NCBI GenBank assembly: GCA_017744605.1
Contig: JAGIAZ010000008.1
Span: 38,750-102,749, forward strand
Direction of reading: 5' to 3'
Length of the DNA: 64,000 bases
From: Sphingobium sp.
GTDB taxonomy: Bacteria; Pseudomonadota; Alphaproteobacteria; Sphingomonadales; Sphingomonadaceae
Positions within the stretch are counted from its first letter, which is position 1, and the number at the start of each line of letters is the position of its first letter. Made by a program: the position numbers and the translations under genes. Below the pieces are notes generated by a model. The model was not told the origin of the DNA, made no database searches, and saw only the letters and a list, made by a program, of their open reading frames with translations. This document shows positions 26,841 through 37,194 of the stretch, piece by piece.

Positions 26841-28431
26841 TTTCCAGGATCATGTCCGCCGCCTTTTCGGCGATCATGATGACCGGCGCATTGGTATTGC
26901 CGCGAATGAGATTGGGCATGACCGAGGCGTCGACAACGCGCAGACCACCGATTCCCTGCAGCTTCAGCATCGCGTCCACAACAGTGCCCATAGCGCAGGT
27001 GCAGGCGGCATGGCCGCCGCTCATCACCGTTGCCCGGTTCCAGCCGTCAATGGCCTCATCGGCATTCGCGACGCCTTCGCCCGGCGCGAGCTCAGCGCCG
27101 ACCAGCTCGTTCGCGGGCGATGCCGTCATGAACTTGCGCATGAAACGAACGGCATCGCGCAGTCGCACGACATCGCCTTCGGCGCTCAGGAAATTCAGCT
27201 GCACCTTGGAAAGCGCCGCGGGATCGGGCGAGCGGAGCGTGATGCTTCCCCGGCTCTCCGGATCGAGCAGCAGGACGCCCAGCGAGAACTGATGACCTGC
27301 CGGCTTGCGCCAGCCGGGGAACCAGGGCCGTGCCGCATAGCTCGAATGGACGATCTGGAACTGCCAGTCCGGACGATCCTGCGCGGCGGACGAGCGCAGG
27401 AAGCCCTGGATCGACATCGGGCTCTGGCTCATCGTGCCGGTGCCGGTGAACTGCCATTGCAAAAATGAGGCGACCAGCCGATCGAGGCGGATCTTGCTAT
27501 CGAACGTCACCGGCTTCGATGCGGCCCAGAAGCTGAGCGCGATGGGATGATCCTGCAGGTTGGCGCCCACGCCGGGCAGGTCCAGCAGCGGCTCGATACC
27601 GGTCGCCTTGAGATGGGCGGCCGGGCCGATGCCGGAGAGCATGAGGATCTGCGGCGAATTGACGGCGCCGGCACTCAGGATCACCTCGCGGGAAGCACGA
27701 ATGACGTGGGTTTCGCCACCGCGCGTGAACTCGACGCCCGCCGCACGACCACCCTCGATGAGGATGCGCGTGACAAGCGCATTGGTCTCGACCTTGAGAT
27801 TATTGCGGGCTTTCGCCGGATCGAGGAAAGCCCGTGCCGTGCTGTGGCGGCGTCCGTCCTTGATCGTGCAGTCCGGGATGCCGAAACCCTCGGGGGCGGC
27901 CGCGTTGAAGTCCGGGATGATCTTGTAGCCCAGACCTTCTGCTGTCTCCGCGAAAGCGGGAAACAGCACCGGATCGGGCTTCATGGCCGACACGTGCATC
28001 GGTCCCGAGCCGCCATGTTCGGCGGTTTCGCCGCGCCAATGATGCTCGGAGCGCTTGAAGTATGGCAAGACGTCGGCATAGCTCCAGCCGGTCAGACCGG
28101 AGGCGGCCCAGGCGTCATAGTCGGCCGCGGCGCCGCGCACATACATGGTGCCGTTGATGGAACTGCTGCCGCCCAGGACCTTGCCGCGCGGGACGGGTTC
28201 GGTGCGGCCGAGGCGATCGGGATCGGGTTCGCTCTCATTGCCCCAGATGAAGCGCTTGTTGGCGGCTGCCTGCATCCAGGTGAGCGGCATGTCGATGAGC
28301 GGATGCCGGCATTCCCCGCCGGCCTCGAGCAGCACCACCTTGTTGCTGGAATTCTCGCTCAATCGGTTCGCAAGGACACAGCCCGCGCTACCCGCACCGA
28401 TGATGACGAAATCGGCTTCCATGGTCGCCAT
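26833..28431 (-). CDS. GMC-family (choline dehydrogenase-like) FAD oxidoreductase
   Basis: A 532-residue flavoprotein. The FAD site VIIGAGSAGCVLANRLSE is at residues 9-26. GKVLGGSSSINGTMYVRG is GMC signature 1 and GAVNSPQILMLSGIGP signature 2. The C-terminal catalytic region holds SGGHAACTCAMG and NTNAPVIMIAEKAADMI. It oxidises an alcohol in the cytoplasm or at the membrane, and the substrate cannot be told from sequence. No betaine aldehyde dehydrogenase gene is adjacent, so a choline role is not supported. Confidence 0.9.
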   Translation of the reverse strand: MATMEADFVIIGAGSAGCVLANRLSENSSNKVVLLEAGGECRHPLIDMPLTWMQAAANKRFIWGNESEPDPDRLGRTEPVPRGKVLGGSSSINGTMYVRGAAADYDAWAASGLTGWSYADVLPYFKRSEHHWRGETAEHGGSGPMHVSAMKPDPVLFPAFAETAEGLGYKIIPDFNAAAPEGFGIPDCTIKDGRRHSTARAFLDPAKARNNLKVETNALVTRILIEGGRAAGVEFTRGGETHVIRASREVILSAGAVNSPQILMLSGIGPAAHLKATGIEPLLDLPGVGANLQDHPIALSFWAASKPVTFDSKIRLDRLVASFLQWQFTGTGTMSQSPMSIQGFLRSSAAQDRPDWQFQIVHSSYAARPWFPGWRKPAGHQFSLGVLLLDPESRGSITLRSPDPAALSKVQLNFLSAEGDVVRLRDAVRFMRKFMTASPANELVGAELAPGEGVANADEAIDGWNRATVMSGGHAACTCAMGTVVDAMLKLQGIGGLRVVDASVMPNLIRGNTNAPVIMIAEKAADMILEKA

Positions 28432-28645
28432 GCTGTTTCCTCTCCTGAATCCTGTGACGTGGCGCTAGCAGCTTGAGGCGGCCTGTCGCAATCGGAGAGC
28501 ATGTTTGGGAGATTCTGGACCAGCGCCCGACATCACCAGCGCCTTTGCCGACGATCTGCAGACAGGCCGCCGGGACGTTCGTCGCGGACATGGCGGCGGC
28601 TACAGCGCTGGCGCCTGTCACAATTAGCCGCTAAGGGCCCTCGCG

Positions 28646-29284
28646 ATGCTGAAGCGCCTCTATGACTGGACGCTGGCCAAGGCCGCGCACCGCCACGCCG
28701 AATGGTGGCTCATTCTCTTCTCCTTTCTGGAATCGAGCATTTTCCCCATTCCGCCACATCCGCTGCTTGGCTTGATGTGCCTCGCTCGGCCGGAGCGGGC
28801 GGTCCGTTACGGCGTGGTGTGCACGCTGGCTTCGGTGGCCGGCGGTCTGCTCGGCTACGCGATTGGCCATTTCCTGTTCGCGACTGTCGGGGTCACGCTG
28901 CTCGACTGGCTGCACCTGACGGCGAGCTTCCCCAAGGCGGCCTGCTATCTGCGCGACTATGGGGCGGAGATCATCCTCATCAAGGGTGCGACGCCGATCC
29001 CGTTCAAGCTGATCACCATCACCTCGGGCTTCATACACTTGTCGCTCTTCACCTTCATCTGGGCGACCATCGTGTCGCGCGGCATGCAGTTCGTGCTCGT
29101 GGGCGTGTTGTTCTGGAAGTTCGGCGCGCCGATCAAGGCTTTGCTCGATCGTTACCTGACGCTGATCAGCATCGCCTTCGTGGTGCTCGTCGTCGGCGGC
29201 GTGTTCATGGCCAGCGCGCTTAGCGGTCATGGAGCGGGCGACAAGTGCAGCAAGGCCACCATGGAAACGATCGCCACGTCATGA
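28646..29284 (+). CDS. YqaA/DedA-like VTT-domain membrane protein
   Basis: A 212-residue inner-membrane protein of the VTT (SNARE-associated/DedA) superfamily, YqaA branch. ESSIFPIPPHPLL and KGATPIPFKLITITSGF are the paired re-entrant motifs. Such proteins act in envelope lipid handling. Its stop overlaps the lnt start (ATGA), so the two envelope genes form an operon. Confidence 0.85.
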   Translation: MLKRLYDWTLAKAAHRHAEWWLILFSFLESSIFPIPPHPLLGLMCLARPERAVRYGVVCTLASVAGGLLGYAIGHFLFATVGVTLLDWLHLTASFPKAACYLRDYGAEIILIKGATPIPFKLITITSGFIHLSLFTFIWATIVSRGMQFVLVGVLFWKFGAPIKALLDRYLTLISIAFVVLVVGGVFMASALSGHGAGDKCSKATMETIATS

Positions 29285-30876
29285 CGTCGCTGGCTGACCG
29301 GGTGACTGCGTTTTCAGCGAAGCGGCCCGGCGTGACCGCGCTTATCGCAGGCGGTCTTTCGGCGACCGGTTTCAAGCCGCTGGGGCTCTGGCCGGTGATG
29401 CTGGCTTGCCTCGCGCTGTTCATCCACTTGCTCTGGCAGGCGGCGGACCGGCGCGCTGCGTTCAAGATCGGCTATCTCTTCGGGTTGGGGCAGTTCACGG
29501 TCGGGCTGAACTGGATCGCTCATGCCTTCACCTTCCAGGATTCGATGCCGCACTGGCTGGGCTGGATCGCGGTGCCGCTGCTCTCGGTCTACCTTGCGGT
29601 CTATCCTGCGCTGGCGGCTCTGGCGGGCTGGTGGATCGGCAAGAAGGCCGCGCGGGGCGACGCCCGGCTCTTCGTGACGATCCTTGCGTCGACTTGGGTG
29701 CTCAGCGAATATCTGCGTGCGACGCTGTTCACGGGCTTCGCCTGGAATCCGCTCGGCGTGATCTGGCTCGGCACCGGTGTCGACCAGCTGGCGACCATCA
29801 TCGGCACCTATGGACTGGGGTTGATTGCGATGCTGGCGGCTGGCGGGCTGTGGTGGGCATCGCATCGGGCCTGGCGGCCGGCGGGGCTGATGCTGGGCGG
29901 GATCGTTGTGATCGCGGCGCTTGGCTTCGTGCGAACGATGCTGATCGATTTGGTGGACATGCCCTCACCGGGCGAGCCGGACCGGCGACCAGCGGTCACG
30001 ATCGTCCAACCGAACATCAACCAGAACGAGAAATATGATCTCAAGCTGGAACGCGAGAATTTCAATCGCCTCGCATTGCTGACGGGCGTCCAAAGTGCCG
30101 GCCCTCGCCTCATCTTCTGGCCCGAAGCGGCGGTGCCCGCGATCCTCGATATGGAGCCAGGCTGGCGCGCGCGCATCGCAGCGCTGATGGGCCAGGGCGA
30201 CATCATCCTGCTCGGCGGCGACAAGTTTCACTTCAAGGAGACCAACGGCGTCATCGATACCAATGTGCTGGAAGGTGCGAACAACAGCCTCTACGCGATG
30301 GACGCGCAGGGACGTTTGCTCGGGCGCTACGACAAGGCGCACCTCGTTCCGTACGGCGAATATCTGCCGATGCGACCGATCCTCTCGGCCATCGGGCTGA
30401 CGCGGCTGGTGCCGGGCGGCGTCGATTTCTGGCCGGGACCGGGGCCGCGCACGCTCGACCTACCCGGTGCCGGCTACCGGGAGCCGCTCAAAATGGGCGT
30501 GCAGATCTGCTACGAGATCACCTTCTCCGGGCAGGTGGTCGATGAAGCGGACCGGCCGGACTTCATCTTCAATCCCTCGAATGACGCCTGGTTCGGTACT
30601 TGGGGGCCGCCCCAGCATCTCGCGCAAGCGCGGCTAAGGGCAATCGAGGAAGGATTGCCCGTGATCCGTTCGACTCCGACCGGTATTTCGGCAGTGGTCG
30701 ATGCAACGGGCCATGTTTCGGACTCAATCGGGCATCACGAACAAGGCGCGATTCACGGCTTTTTGCCGTCGCCCGTTACGCGGACGATCTTCTCGCGCGG
30801 CGGCAATGTGATACCGATCGGCCTGGCGATCGTGCTCCTGCTCAGCGCCGTTGCCATTGCCAGGCGCAAAAGCTAA
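29281..30876 (+). CDS. lnt: Apolipoprotein N-acyltransferase
   Basis: A 531-residue inner-membrane enzyme that adds the third acyl chain to lipoproteins. About six N-terminal helices are followed by a periplasmic nitrilase domain with catalytic E282 (WPEAAVP), K352 ([13 protein letters not shown]) and C410 (QICYEITF). The final helix is [17 protein letters not shown]. The ATG at 29281 overlaps the upstream stop. Lipobox proteins in this window, such as that at 15728, are potential substrates. Confidence 0.95.
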   Translation: MTSLADRVTAFSAKRPGVTALIAGGLSATGFKPLGLWPVMLACLALFIHLLWQAADRRAAFKIGYLFGLGQFTVGLNWIAHAFTFQDSMPHWLGWIAVPLLSVYLAVYPALAALAGWWIGKKAARGDARLFVTILASTWVLSEYLRATLFTGFAWNPLGVIWLGTGVDQLATIIGTYGLGLIAMLAAGGLWWASHRAWRPAGLMLGGIVVIAALGFVRTMLIDLVDMPSPGEPDRRPAVTIVQPNINQNEKYDLKLERENFNRLALLTGVQSAGPRLIFWPEAAVPAILDMEPGWRARIAALMGQGDIILLGGDKFHFKETNGVIDTNVLEGANNSLYAMDAQGRLLGRYDKAHLVPYGEYLPMRPILSAIGLTRLVPGGVDFWPGPGPRTLDLPGAGYREPLKMGVQICYEITFSGQVVDEADRPDFIFNPSNDAWFGTWGPPQHLAQARLRAIEEGLPVIRSTPTGISAVVDATGHVSDSIGHHEQGAIHGFLPSPVTRTIFSRGGNVIPIGLAIVLLLSAVAIARRKS

Positions 30877-30910
30877 GGAGCCCCGACATAAACATTTCTT
30901 TATATCAATT

Positions 30911-30943
30911 GCGGACAAGACAGAGCCGCTAGAAGAAAGGCTT
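30911..30943 (+). promoter_or_regulatory. metK leader with two mutually exclusive hairpins
   Basis: In the 76-base gap before metK, GCGG (30911-30914) can pair with CCGC (30926-30929). Alternatively AGCC (30924-30927) can pair with GGCT (30939-30942), which would cover the AAAGG ribosome site. The arms overlap, so only one can form. This does not match a SAM riboswitch class that I can recognise, and the short stems make the call tentative. Confidence 0.3.
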
Positions 30944-30952
30944 CCCCTAAAT

Positions 30953-32161
30953 ATGCGCTCCTCCTACCTCTTCACGTCCGAAAGCGTGTCCGAAGGTCAT
31001 CCGGATAAGGTCTCGGACCAGATCAGCGATACCATCGTCGATCTGTTTCTCTCCAAGGACCCGGAAGCGCGCATTGCCTGCGAGACGCTGACCACGACCC
31101 AGCTCGTCGTGCTGGCCGGCGAAATCCGCTGCAAGGGCGTCTATGAGAACGGCGCCTGGGCGCCGGGCGCGCTGGAGGAGATCGAAAAGGCGGTGCGCAA
31201 CACTGTCCGCGAGATCGGCTATGAGCAGGACGGTTTCCACTGGGAGAAGTTCGAGTTCATCAACCGCCTGCACGGCCAGAGCGCGCACATCGCGCAGGGC
31301 GTGGACGCGAGCGGTAACAAGGACGAAGGCGCGGGCGACCAGGGCATCATGTTCGGCTACGCAGCCAACGACACGCCCGATCTCATGCCGGCGACGCTCT
31401 ATTACAGCCACAAGATCCTCGAAGTCATGGCGGCCGACCGCCACTCCGGCGCCGCACCGTTCCTCGAGCCGGACGCCAAGAGCCAGGTCACGCTGCGTTA
31501 TGAGGGCAGCAAGCCCGTCGCCTGCACCGCGGTGGTCGTCTCGACGCAGCACGCCAAGGGCTATGACGAGGGCGCCAACGAGGCCGAGCTTCACGCCTAT
31601 GTGAAGAAGGTGGTCGCGCAGGTCATTCCGGCCGCACTGCTCAGCGACGAGACGGTCTATCACATCAACCCGACCGGCAGCTTCGAGATTGGCGGACCGG
31701 ACGGCGACGCGGGCCTCACGGGCCGCAAGATCATCGTCGACACCTATGGCGGCGCGGCCCCGCATGGCGGCGGTGCGTTCAGCGGCAAGGATCCGACCAA
31801 GGTCGACCGCTCGGCCGCATACATCACGCGTTATCTCGCCAAGAACATCGTGGCGGCCGGCCTCGCCCAGCGCTGCACCATCCAGCTCGCCTATGCGATC
31901 GGCGTGGCCAAGCCGCTGTCGCTCTATGTCGACACGCATGGCACCGGCACGGTGAGCGATGACAAGATCGAAGCGGCGATCGGCAGGATCGCCAAGCTCG
32001 GCGGCATGACGCCGCGCGGCATCCGTACGCATCTTGGTCTCAACAAGCCGATCTACAAGAAGACGGCGGCTTACGGCCATTTCGGCCGCACGCCCGAAGG
32101 CGATTTCTTCCCCTGGGAGCGCACGGACCTGGTCGAGGACCTCAAGGCCGCGCTCGCCTGA
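30953..32161 (+). CDS. metK: S-adenosylmethionine synthetase
   Basis: A 402-residue enzyme making SAM from methionine and ATP. The start at 30953 gives [26 protein letters not shown], the canonical N-terminus. [12 protein letters not shown] and [19 protein letters not shown] are signatures 1 and 2. The upstream extension of the frame is not conserved family sequence. A strong terminator follows. Confidence 0.97.
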   Translation: MRSSYLFTSESVSEGHPDKVSDQISDTIVDLFLSKDPEARIACETLTTTQLVVLAGEIRCKGVYENGAWAPGALEEIEKAVRNTVREIGYEQDGFHWEKFEFINRLHGQSAHIAQGVDASGNKDEGAGDQGIMFGYAANDTPDLMPATLYYSHKILEVMAADRHSGAAPFLEPDAKSQVTLRYEGSKPVACTAVVVSTQHAKGYDEGANEAELHAYVKKVVAQVIPAALLSDETVYHINPTGSFEIGGPDGDAGLTGRKIIVDTYGGAAPHGGGAFSGKDPTKVDRSAAYITRYLAKNIVAAGLAQRCTIQLAYAIGVAKPLSLYVDTHGTGTVSDDKIEAAIGRIAKLGGMTPRGIRTHLGLNKPIYKKTAAYGHFGRTPEGDFFPWERTDLVEDLKAALA

Positions 32162-32183
32162 TTGGCTATGATGATATGAAATA

Positions 32184-32214
32184 AACGGCGCCGGTCCTTC
32201 CGGCGCCGTTTTCG
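32184..32214 (+). terminator. Intrinsic terminator of metK
   Basis: AACGGCGCCGG (32184-32194) pairs perfectly with CCGGCGCCGTT (32200-32210) across TCCTT and runs into TTTTC. It is a strong rho-independent terminator 23 bases after the metK stop. Confidence 0.92.
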
Positions 32215-32327
32215 TTGCGGCGGCGAGACGTCGACATCGATCATGATCGTCATGACAGCTGAGGCGCGTGATTTGTCCGGCGCCGCAAGGCTGGCAAAGC
32301 GCCATGCGATCCGCTAGGCGGCGCGCC

Positions 32328-33023
32328 ATGACCGCCTTCAAATCCGGTGATCCGACCACGCTCAATCGCCTCTACGGGCGCCAGAGCGGACACAAGCTGC
32401 GGCTGGGCCAGCAGGACCTCGTCGACCGGCTGTTGCCGGCGATCAGCGTGCCCGAAGCGGGCGAGATCAGCGCGCGCGTGCTGTTCGGTGACGACAGGCC
32501 TTTGCATTTCGAGATCGGTTTCGGCTCGGGAGAACATATGGCCTATCGCGCCGACATGCTGCCGGACCATGGTTTCATCGGCTGCGAGCCGTTTCTCAAT
32601 GGCGTGGTCGGCGCGCTCGGCCATATTCGCGACCAGCACCTGCCCAATATCAGGCTCCACATGGGCAATGCGCTCGAGGTGCTATCGCGTGTGCCGGACG
32701 GGACGCTGAGCTTCGTCTACCTGCTGCATCCGGACCCCTGGCCGAAGGCGCGCCACGCCAAGAGGCGGATGATGAACAAGGGGCCGGTCGATATGATCGC
32801 CGCCAAGCTCAAGCCCGGCGGCGAGTTCCGCTTCGGCACGGATCATCCGATCTATCTGCGCTGGGCGCTGATGGTGATGCGCGAGCGCACCGACTTCGAA
32901 TGGCTCTGCGAGACGCCGCAGGACTTCCTGAAGCGCCCCGGCGGCTGGCCCGAGACGCGCTATGAGGCGAAGGCGCGGAAGAAGGGGCATGAAGTCTGGT
33001 ATTTTCGTTGGAAGCGTAAATAG
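32328..33023 (+). CDS. trmB: tRNA (guanine-N7-)-methyltransferase
   Basis: A 231-residue SAM enzyme forming m7G46 in tRNA. FEIGFGSGEHM is the SAM motif, and FVYLLHPDPWPKARHAKRRM is the TrmB hallmark. GTDHPIYLRWALM follows. The ATG at 32328 is chosen, and an in-frame ATG at 32304 would add eight residues. Confidence 0.94.
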   Translation: MTAFKSGDPTTLNRLYGRQSGHKLRLGQQDLVDRLLPAISVPEAGEISARVLFGDDRPLHFEIGFGSGEHMAYRADMLPDHGFIGCEPFLNGVVGALGHIRDQHLPNIRLHMGNALEVLSRVPDGTLSFVYLLHPDPWPKARHAKRRMMNKGPVDMIAAKLKPGGEFRFGTDHPIYLRWALMVMRERTDFEWLCETPQDFLKRPGGWPETRYEAKARKKGHEVWYFRWKRK

Positions 33024-33400
33024 GGCACGGCATCGTCCAAATTTCAACTTATTTACAATTGTTTATGTGAAGATCGAACGTTGTTGCACGCCTCCGTTTC
33101 TGCGGTGGTGATGTCACGGCAACAAGATCGCGGCTGAGATGACCCATGGCGACGGGCAACATCGCAATGACATGGTCGACCGCCCTCGGGCTGGAACAAC
33201 GCCCCCACTCTTGGGGGCGATGAGCTCAAGGATTTCGGCGTGAGAGTCACGCTGTCCGGTTCCAGGTGCTACACGCCCCCTGTCGGAGAGGCGGCCGCGA
33301 AGCGAAGACCAAGCTGGCGGACCAAGGCCAGCCGGAATTGATTGCGGCGGACGCGCGCGATCCCTTAATCTGCCGATCGAGCATGAATCGGAGCGCGCTT
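33024..33400. other. 377-base intergenic region, no gene seen
   Basis: The first part (33035-33075) is AT-rich (CAACTTATTTACAATTGTTTATG) and could contain a promoter for the following oxidoreductase. The rest has ordinary composition and no recognisable gene, repeat or RNA. Confidence 0.4.
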
Positions 33401-35671
33401 ATGGTCGACCACCAGCAGCCTCGTTACGAACCCTATGACAGTCCGGCAGGTGGATGGGGTGCGGCAGCCGCCACGGCGAAGGTCCTGATGCAGGAAAGCG
33501 TGGTCACCAAGGGGTCCAAGGCACTGCTCTCGATGAACCAGCCTGGCGGGTTCAAGTGCCCGAGCTGCGCCTATCCCGATCCTGATTGCACCCAGACACT
33601 CGAATTCTGCGAGAACGGCGCAAAGGCTCTGGCGCATGAAGCGACCAGGTTCCGCGTCACGCGGGATTTCTTCGAGCGCCACACCGTCAGCGAACTGGCG
33701 CAGCAGTCCGATTATTGGCTGGAGAAGCAGGGTCGTTTGACCGAACCAATGCGCTACGACACGGCAACAGACAAATATGTGCCGATCACGTGGGATGACG
33801 CATTCGCGCTGATCGGCAAGCATCTGCGTGCACTGGAAAGCCCGCATCAGGCGGAGTTCTACACGTCGGGACGGACGCCCAACGAGGCGGCGTTCCTCTA
33901 TTCGATCTTCGTGCGCGCCTTTGGGACCAATAACTTCCCCGATTGCTCGAACATGTGCCACGAACCGACCAGCCGTGGCCTGCCGGCCTCGATCGGCGTC
34001 GGCAAGGGCACGGTCACCATGTCCGACTGGGCGAAAGCCGAAGCCATCTTCGTCATCGGGCAGAATACGGGGACCAACTCGCCCCGCATGATGACCGATC
34101 TGGTCGAGGCCGAGAGGCGCGGTGTGCCGATCATCGCGATCAACCCGATGCCCGAACGCGCCCTGATCCGCTTCACGCCGCCGCAGGACGTGATCGAGAT
34201 GGCGACCCTCGGCTATACGAAGATCGCCAGCGACTATCTGCCCGTCCGGATCGGCGGCGATATAGCGCTGTTCAAAGGCATGATGAAGGTTTTGTTCGGG
34301 CGGGATGCCGCCGGCGAACCAGTCATCGACTGGGACTTCATTCACACCCACACCGCCGGCATCGACGCGGTCCGCGCCGACGCGATGGCGCAAAGCTGGG
34401 ACGATCTGGTGCGCGTTTCGGGTATCGAAGAGGCTCAGATTCGGCGCTGTGCCGAGGTCTACATCCAGTCCAAAGCGACGATCATCTGCTATGGGATGGG
34501 CCTGACCCAGCATCAGCAGGGTTCGCGGCTGCTCCAGCAAGTCTGCAACCTGCTGTTCCTGCGCGGCAACTTCGGAAAACCCGGTGCGGGGATCGCGCCT
34601 ATCCGGGGTCATTCGAACGTTCAGGGCGACCGCACCGTCGGCATCGATGAGCAACCGGCGGCGGCATATCTCGACCGCGTCCGCGATGTATTCGGCTTCG
34701 CGCCGCCCCGCGAACACGGCCACCACACCGTCGATGCGGTCAAGGCGATGATGGCCGGCACGGCTCGGGTGTTCATCGGCATGGGCGGCAACTTCGCGCG
34801 GGCCGTTCCCGACACCGAGCGCACCTATGAAGCCATGCGCAAACTCGACCTGACCGTGGGCATCTCGACCAAGCTGAACCGTGGGCACGTCGTCCATGGC
34901 AAGGATGCGCTGATCCTGCCCGTCATCTCCCGTTCCGAGCGGATCGAGACCGAGGCCGGCGAACAGTTCGTCACGATCGAGGACGCAATGTCCAAGGTTA
35001 CCGCCTCTCGCGGCGTGCTCGATCCCGCCAGCCCAGACTGCCTGTCCGAAGTGGACATCGTCTGCCGCATGGCGCGCGCCGTGCTGCCGGAAAGTCCGAT
35101 CGAATGGGAAAGCTATGCGCGCGACTTCGGCGTGATCCGAAACAAGATCGCGGACGTGTATCCAGCCATCTATGCGGATTTCAACGCACGGATCGCCGAT
35201 CCCGAAGGCTTCTACCTCGATGTTCCGCCGCGGCGCCTGATCTGGCCGACGCCCAACGGCAAGGCCAATTTCCTGGTGTTCGATGGGCTGGATGTCAACG
35301 AGCCGGTGGACGACCCGGCCATGCTGCGTCTGGCGACGGTCCGCTCACACGATCAGTTCAATACCACGATCTACAGCTATTCCGATCGCTATCGCGGCAT
35401 CTATAACGACCGCATGGTGCTGCTGATCAACGCCGAGGATCGCATCGCGCGGGGGCTTGCGGAGCATGCCAAGGTCAAGCTGGAGACGATCGCAACCGAC
35501 GGCATCGAACGTCAGGTCGACGGGCTGACGCTGGTCGACTATCCCGTGCCGCGCGGGGCCGTGGCCGGCTATTATCCCGAACTCAACCCACTGCTCCCCC
35601 TTGCCTATTTCGATGAGATCAGCGGCACGCCTGCCGCCAAATCCATCCCGGTGAAGATCCGGCCGTCTTGA
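33401..35671 (+). CDS. FdhF/YdeP-family molybdopterin oxidoreductase
   Basis: About 756 residues, close to E. coli YdeP. It has CPSCAYPDPD near the N-terminus, the Mo-bis-MGD segments FPDCSNMCHEPTSRGLP and YGMGLTQHQQGS, and a C-terminal dinucleotide-binding domain beginning near RLATVRSHDQFNTTIYSY. There is no selenocysteine and no clear [4Fe-4S] motif of classical formate dehydrogenase. YdeP homologues are linked to acid resistance, but the substrate is unknown. The ATG at 33401 is preferred (GGAG eight bases upstream), with 33383 an alternative. Confidence 0.88.
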   Translation: MVDHQQPRYEPYDSPAGGWGAAAATAKVLMQESVVTKGSKALLSMNQPGGFKCPSCAYPDPDCTQTLEFCENGAKALAHEATRFRVTRDFFERHTVSELAQQSDYWLEKQGRLTEPMRYDTATDKYVPITWDDAFALIGKHLRALESPHQAEFYTSGRTPNEAAFLYSIFVRAFGTNNFPDCSNMCHEPTSRGLPASIGVGKGTVTMSDWAKAEAIFVIGQNTGTNSPRMMTDLVEAERRGVPIIAINPMPERALIRFTPPQDVIEMATLGYTKIASDYLPVRIGGDIALFKGMMKVLFGRDAAGEPVIDWDFIHTHTAGIDAVRADAMAQSWDDLVRVSGIEEAQIRRCAEVYIQSKATIICYGMGLTQHQQGSRLLQQVCNLLFLRGNFGKPGAGIAPIRGHSNVQGDRTVGIDEQPAAAYLDRVRDVFGFAPPREHGHHTVDAVKAMMAGTARVFIGMGGNFARAVPDTERTYEAMRKLDLTVGISTKLNRGHVVHGKDALILPVISRSERIETEAGEQFVTIEDAMSKVTASRGVLDPASPDCLSEVDIVCRMARAVLPESPIEWESYARDFGVIRNKIADVYPAIYADFNARIADPEGFYLDVPPRRLIWPTPNGKANFLVFDGLDVNEPVDDPAMLRLATVRSHDQFNTTIYSYSDRYRGIYNDRMVLLINAEDRIARGLAEHAKVKLETIATDGIERQVDGLTLVDYPVPRGAVAGYYPELNPLLPLAYFDEISGTPAAKSIPVKIRPS

Positions 35672-35738
35672 GCGCGGTGCGAGGCCCGACAGCGACACAT
35701 GGCTCGTCCGGGAAACCGGATAGGGCTGGAGGAGGCTC

Positions 35739-37160
35739 ATGACGCCGATCAGCCTTGTCGCGCTGGTTCACACCGCGATCATCGCCTTGTCCCTGCTTCA
35801 TATATTGGCCCGGTCGGACATCAACGCGACCACGCGGATCGCCTGGACGCTCACGCTCTTCGCGCTGCCTGTTTTTGGCGCGCTGGCATATTTCTGTTTT
35901 GGCGGCATACGATTCGGCGGACCTCAAGGCGCGGCGCATCGCGCCATCGAAAACGCGACCCGGCAGATGGTCCTTGCCAGTGGCGAACCATTTGATCTGG
36001 CGGCGCAGGGCCCCGCCAGCGGGTTCGCCAGCGCGATCAACGGGTTCGGCATGACGCGCGGAAACCGGGTGGAATTGCTCGACAGTCCCGATGCGCAACG
36101 CGCCCGCCTGATCGCCGATATCGATGCGGCGCGATCCTTCGTGCACGTCTTCTACTATATCTGGCTGGATGACGGCACAGGTCGGGCCGTGGCCGAGGCA
36201 CTGATACGCGCGATACGGCGCGGCGTGCGGGTCCGCGCGGGCGTGGACGCGATCGGATCGAAAGCCTTGCTCACATCGCCCGTCTGGCAGGCGCTGCGTG
36301 AGGCGGGGATCGAGACGATGGTGGCGCTGCCGATCGGCAATCCGCTGTCGACGATGCTCGTTCGTCGGCCCGATCTGCGCAACCATCGGAAAATCACGGT
36401 CATAGACGGCATGATCTGCCATTGCGGCAGCCAGAACTGCGCCGATCCAGCCTTTTCGCCCAAACCGCATTATGCACCCTGGATCGATGTCATGGCCCGG
36501 TTCGAGGGGCCGGTCGCGCGGCAGATGGACCTTCTCTTCGCCCAATCCTGGTTCGAACAGGGACCGGTCGATCTCACGCCCTGGGACTACCGCATCGCTC
36601 CTTTCGACGATGGGGTGAGCGCGCAGGTCGTCGGCACCGGTCCGACGACGGAAAAGGGCGTGACCGCCCAGCTTCTCGCGCGCATTCTGGGCGAGGCCCG
36701 TCGGGAGGTCATGATCACGACACCCTATTTCGTGCCGGGCGACGTCGTGTCGGAGGCCATGATCGGCGCTGCAATGGCAGGCGTCGATATCACGCTGACA
36801 GTGCCGCATCGCAATGATTCCTGGTTCGTCGGCGCGGCCAGCCGGGCATATTATCCGCGCCTGCTCGATGCCGGTGTGAACATACAGGAGTTCGAGGGCG
36901 GCCTCCTCCATGCGAAAATCCTGACCATGGACGGCGAACTCACCTTCTTCGGATCGACCAACCTCGACTTCCGCAGCTTCGACCTCAATTTCGAGAATGA
37001 CATATTGGTGCGAGACAGGAATTTCGCCGCATCCATGCGCGAGCGTCAGCTGGAATATGGCCGGTCATCGCGAGCGATAACACGCCGGGACGTGCAAGCC
37101 TTGCCGCTACCCCGGCGGATCTGGCGGAACGCGCTCGCATCTTTGGGTCCGCTGATCTGA
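35739..37160 (+). CDS. cls: Cardiolipin synthase (phospholipase D superfamily)
   Basis: A 473-residue membrane enzyme condensing phosphatidylglycerol to cardiolipin. Two N-terminal helices (residues about 1-60, with the LLHILARSDINATTRIAWTL linker) precede two PLD domains with HKD motifs at H216 (NHRKITVID) and H391 (LLHAKILTMD). GSTNLDFRSFDLNFE is the family signature after the second motif. GGAGGAGG lies just before the ATG. Confidence 0.93.
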   Translation: MTPISLVALVHTAIIALSLLHILARSDINATTRIAWTLTLFALPVFGALAYFCFGGIRFGGPQGAAHRAIENATRQMVLASGEPFDLAAQGPASGFASAINGFGMTRGNRVELLDSPDAQRARLIADIDAARSFVHVFYYIWLDDGTGRAVAEALIRAIRRGVRVRAGVDAIGSKALLTSPVWQALREAGIETMVALPIGNPLSTMLVRRPDLRNHRKITVIDGMICHCGSQNCADPAFSPKPHYAPWIDVMARFEGPVARQMDLLFAQSWFEQGPVDLTPWDYRIAPFDDGVSAQVVGTGPTTEKGVTAQLLARILGEARREVMITTPYFVPGDVVSEAMIGAAMAGVDITLTVPHRNDSWFVGAASRAYYPRLLDAGVNIQEFEGGLLHAKILTMDGELTFFGSTNLDFRSFDLNFENDILVRDRNFAASMRERQLEYGRSSRAITRRDVQALPLPRRIWRNALASLGPLI

Positions 37161-37194
37161 CCGCTGCGCTATTACACCATATCGGCAGGCGCGC

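Noticed and set aside
30877..30952. SAM-II or SAM/SAH riboswitch before metK
   Set aside because: The leader lacks the conserved sequences of either class as I know them. Only generic short hairpins are seen.
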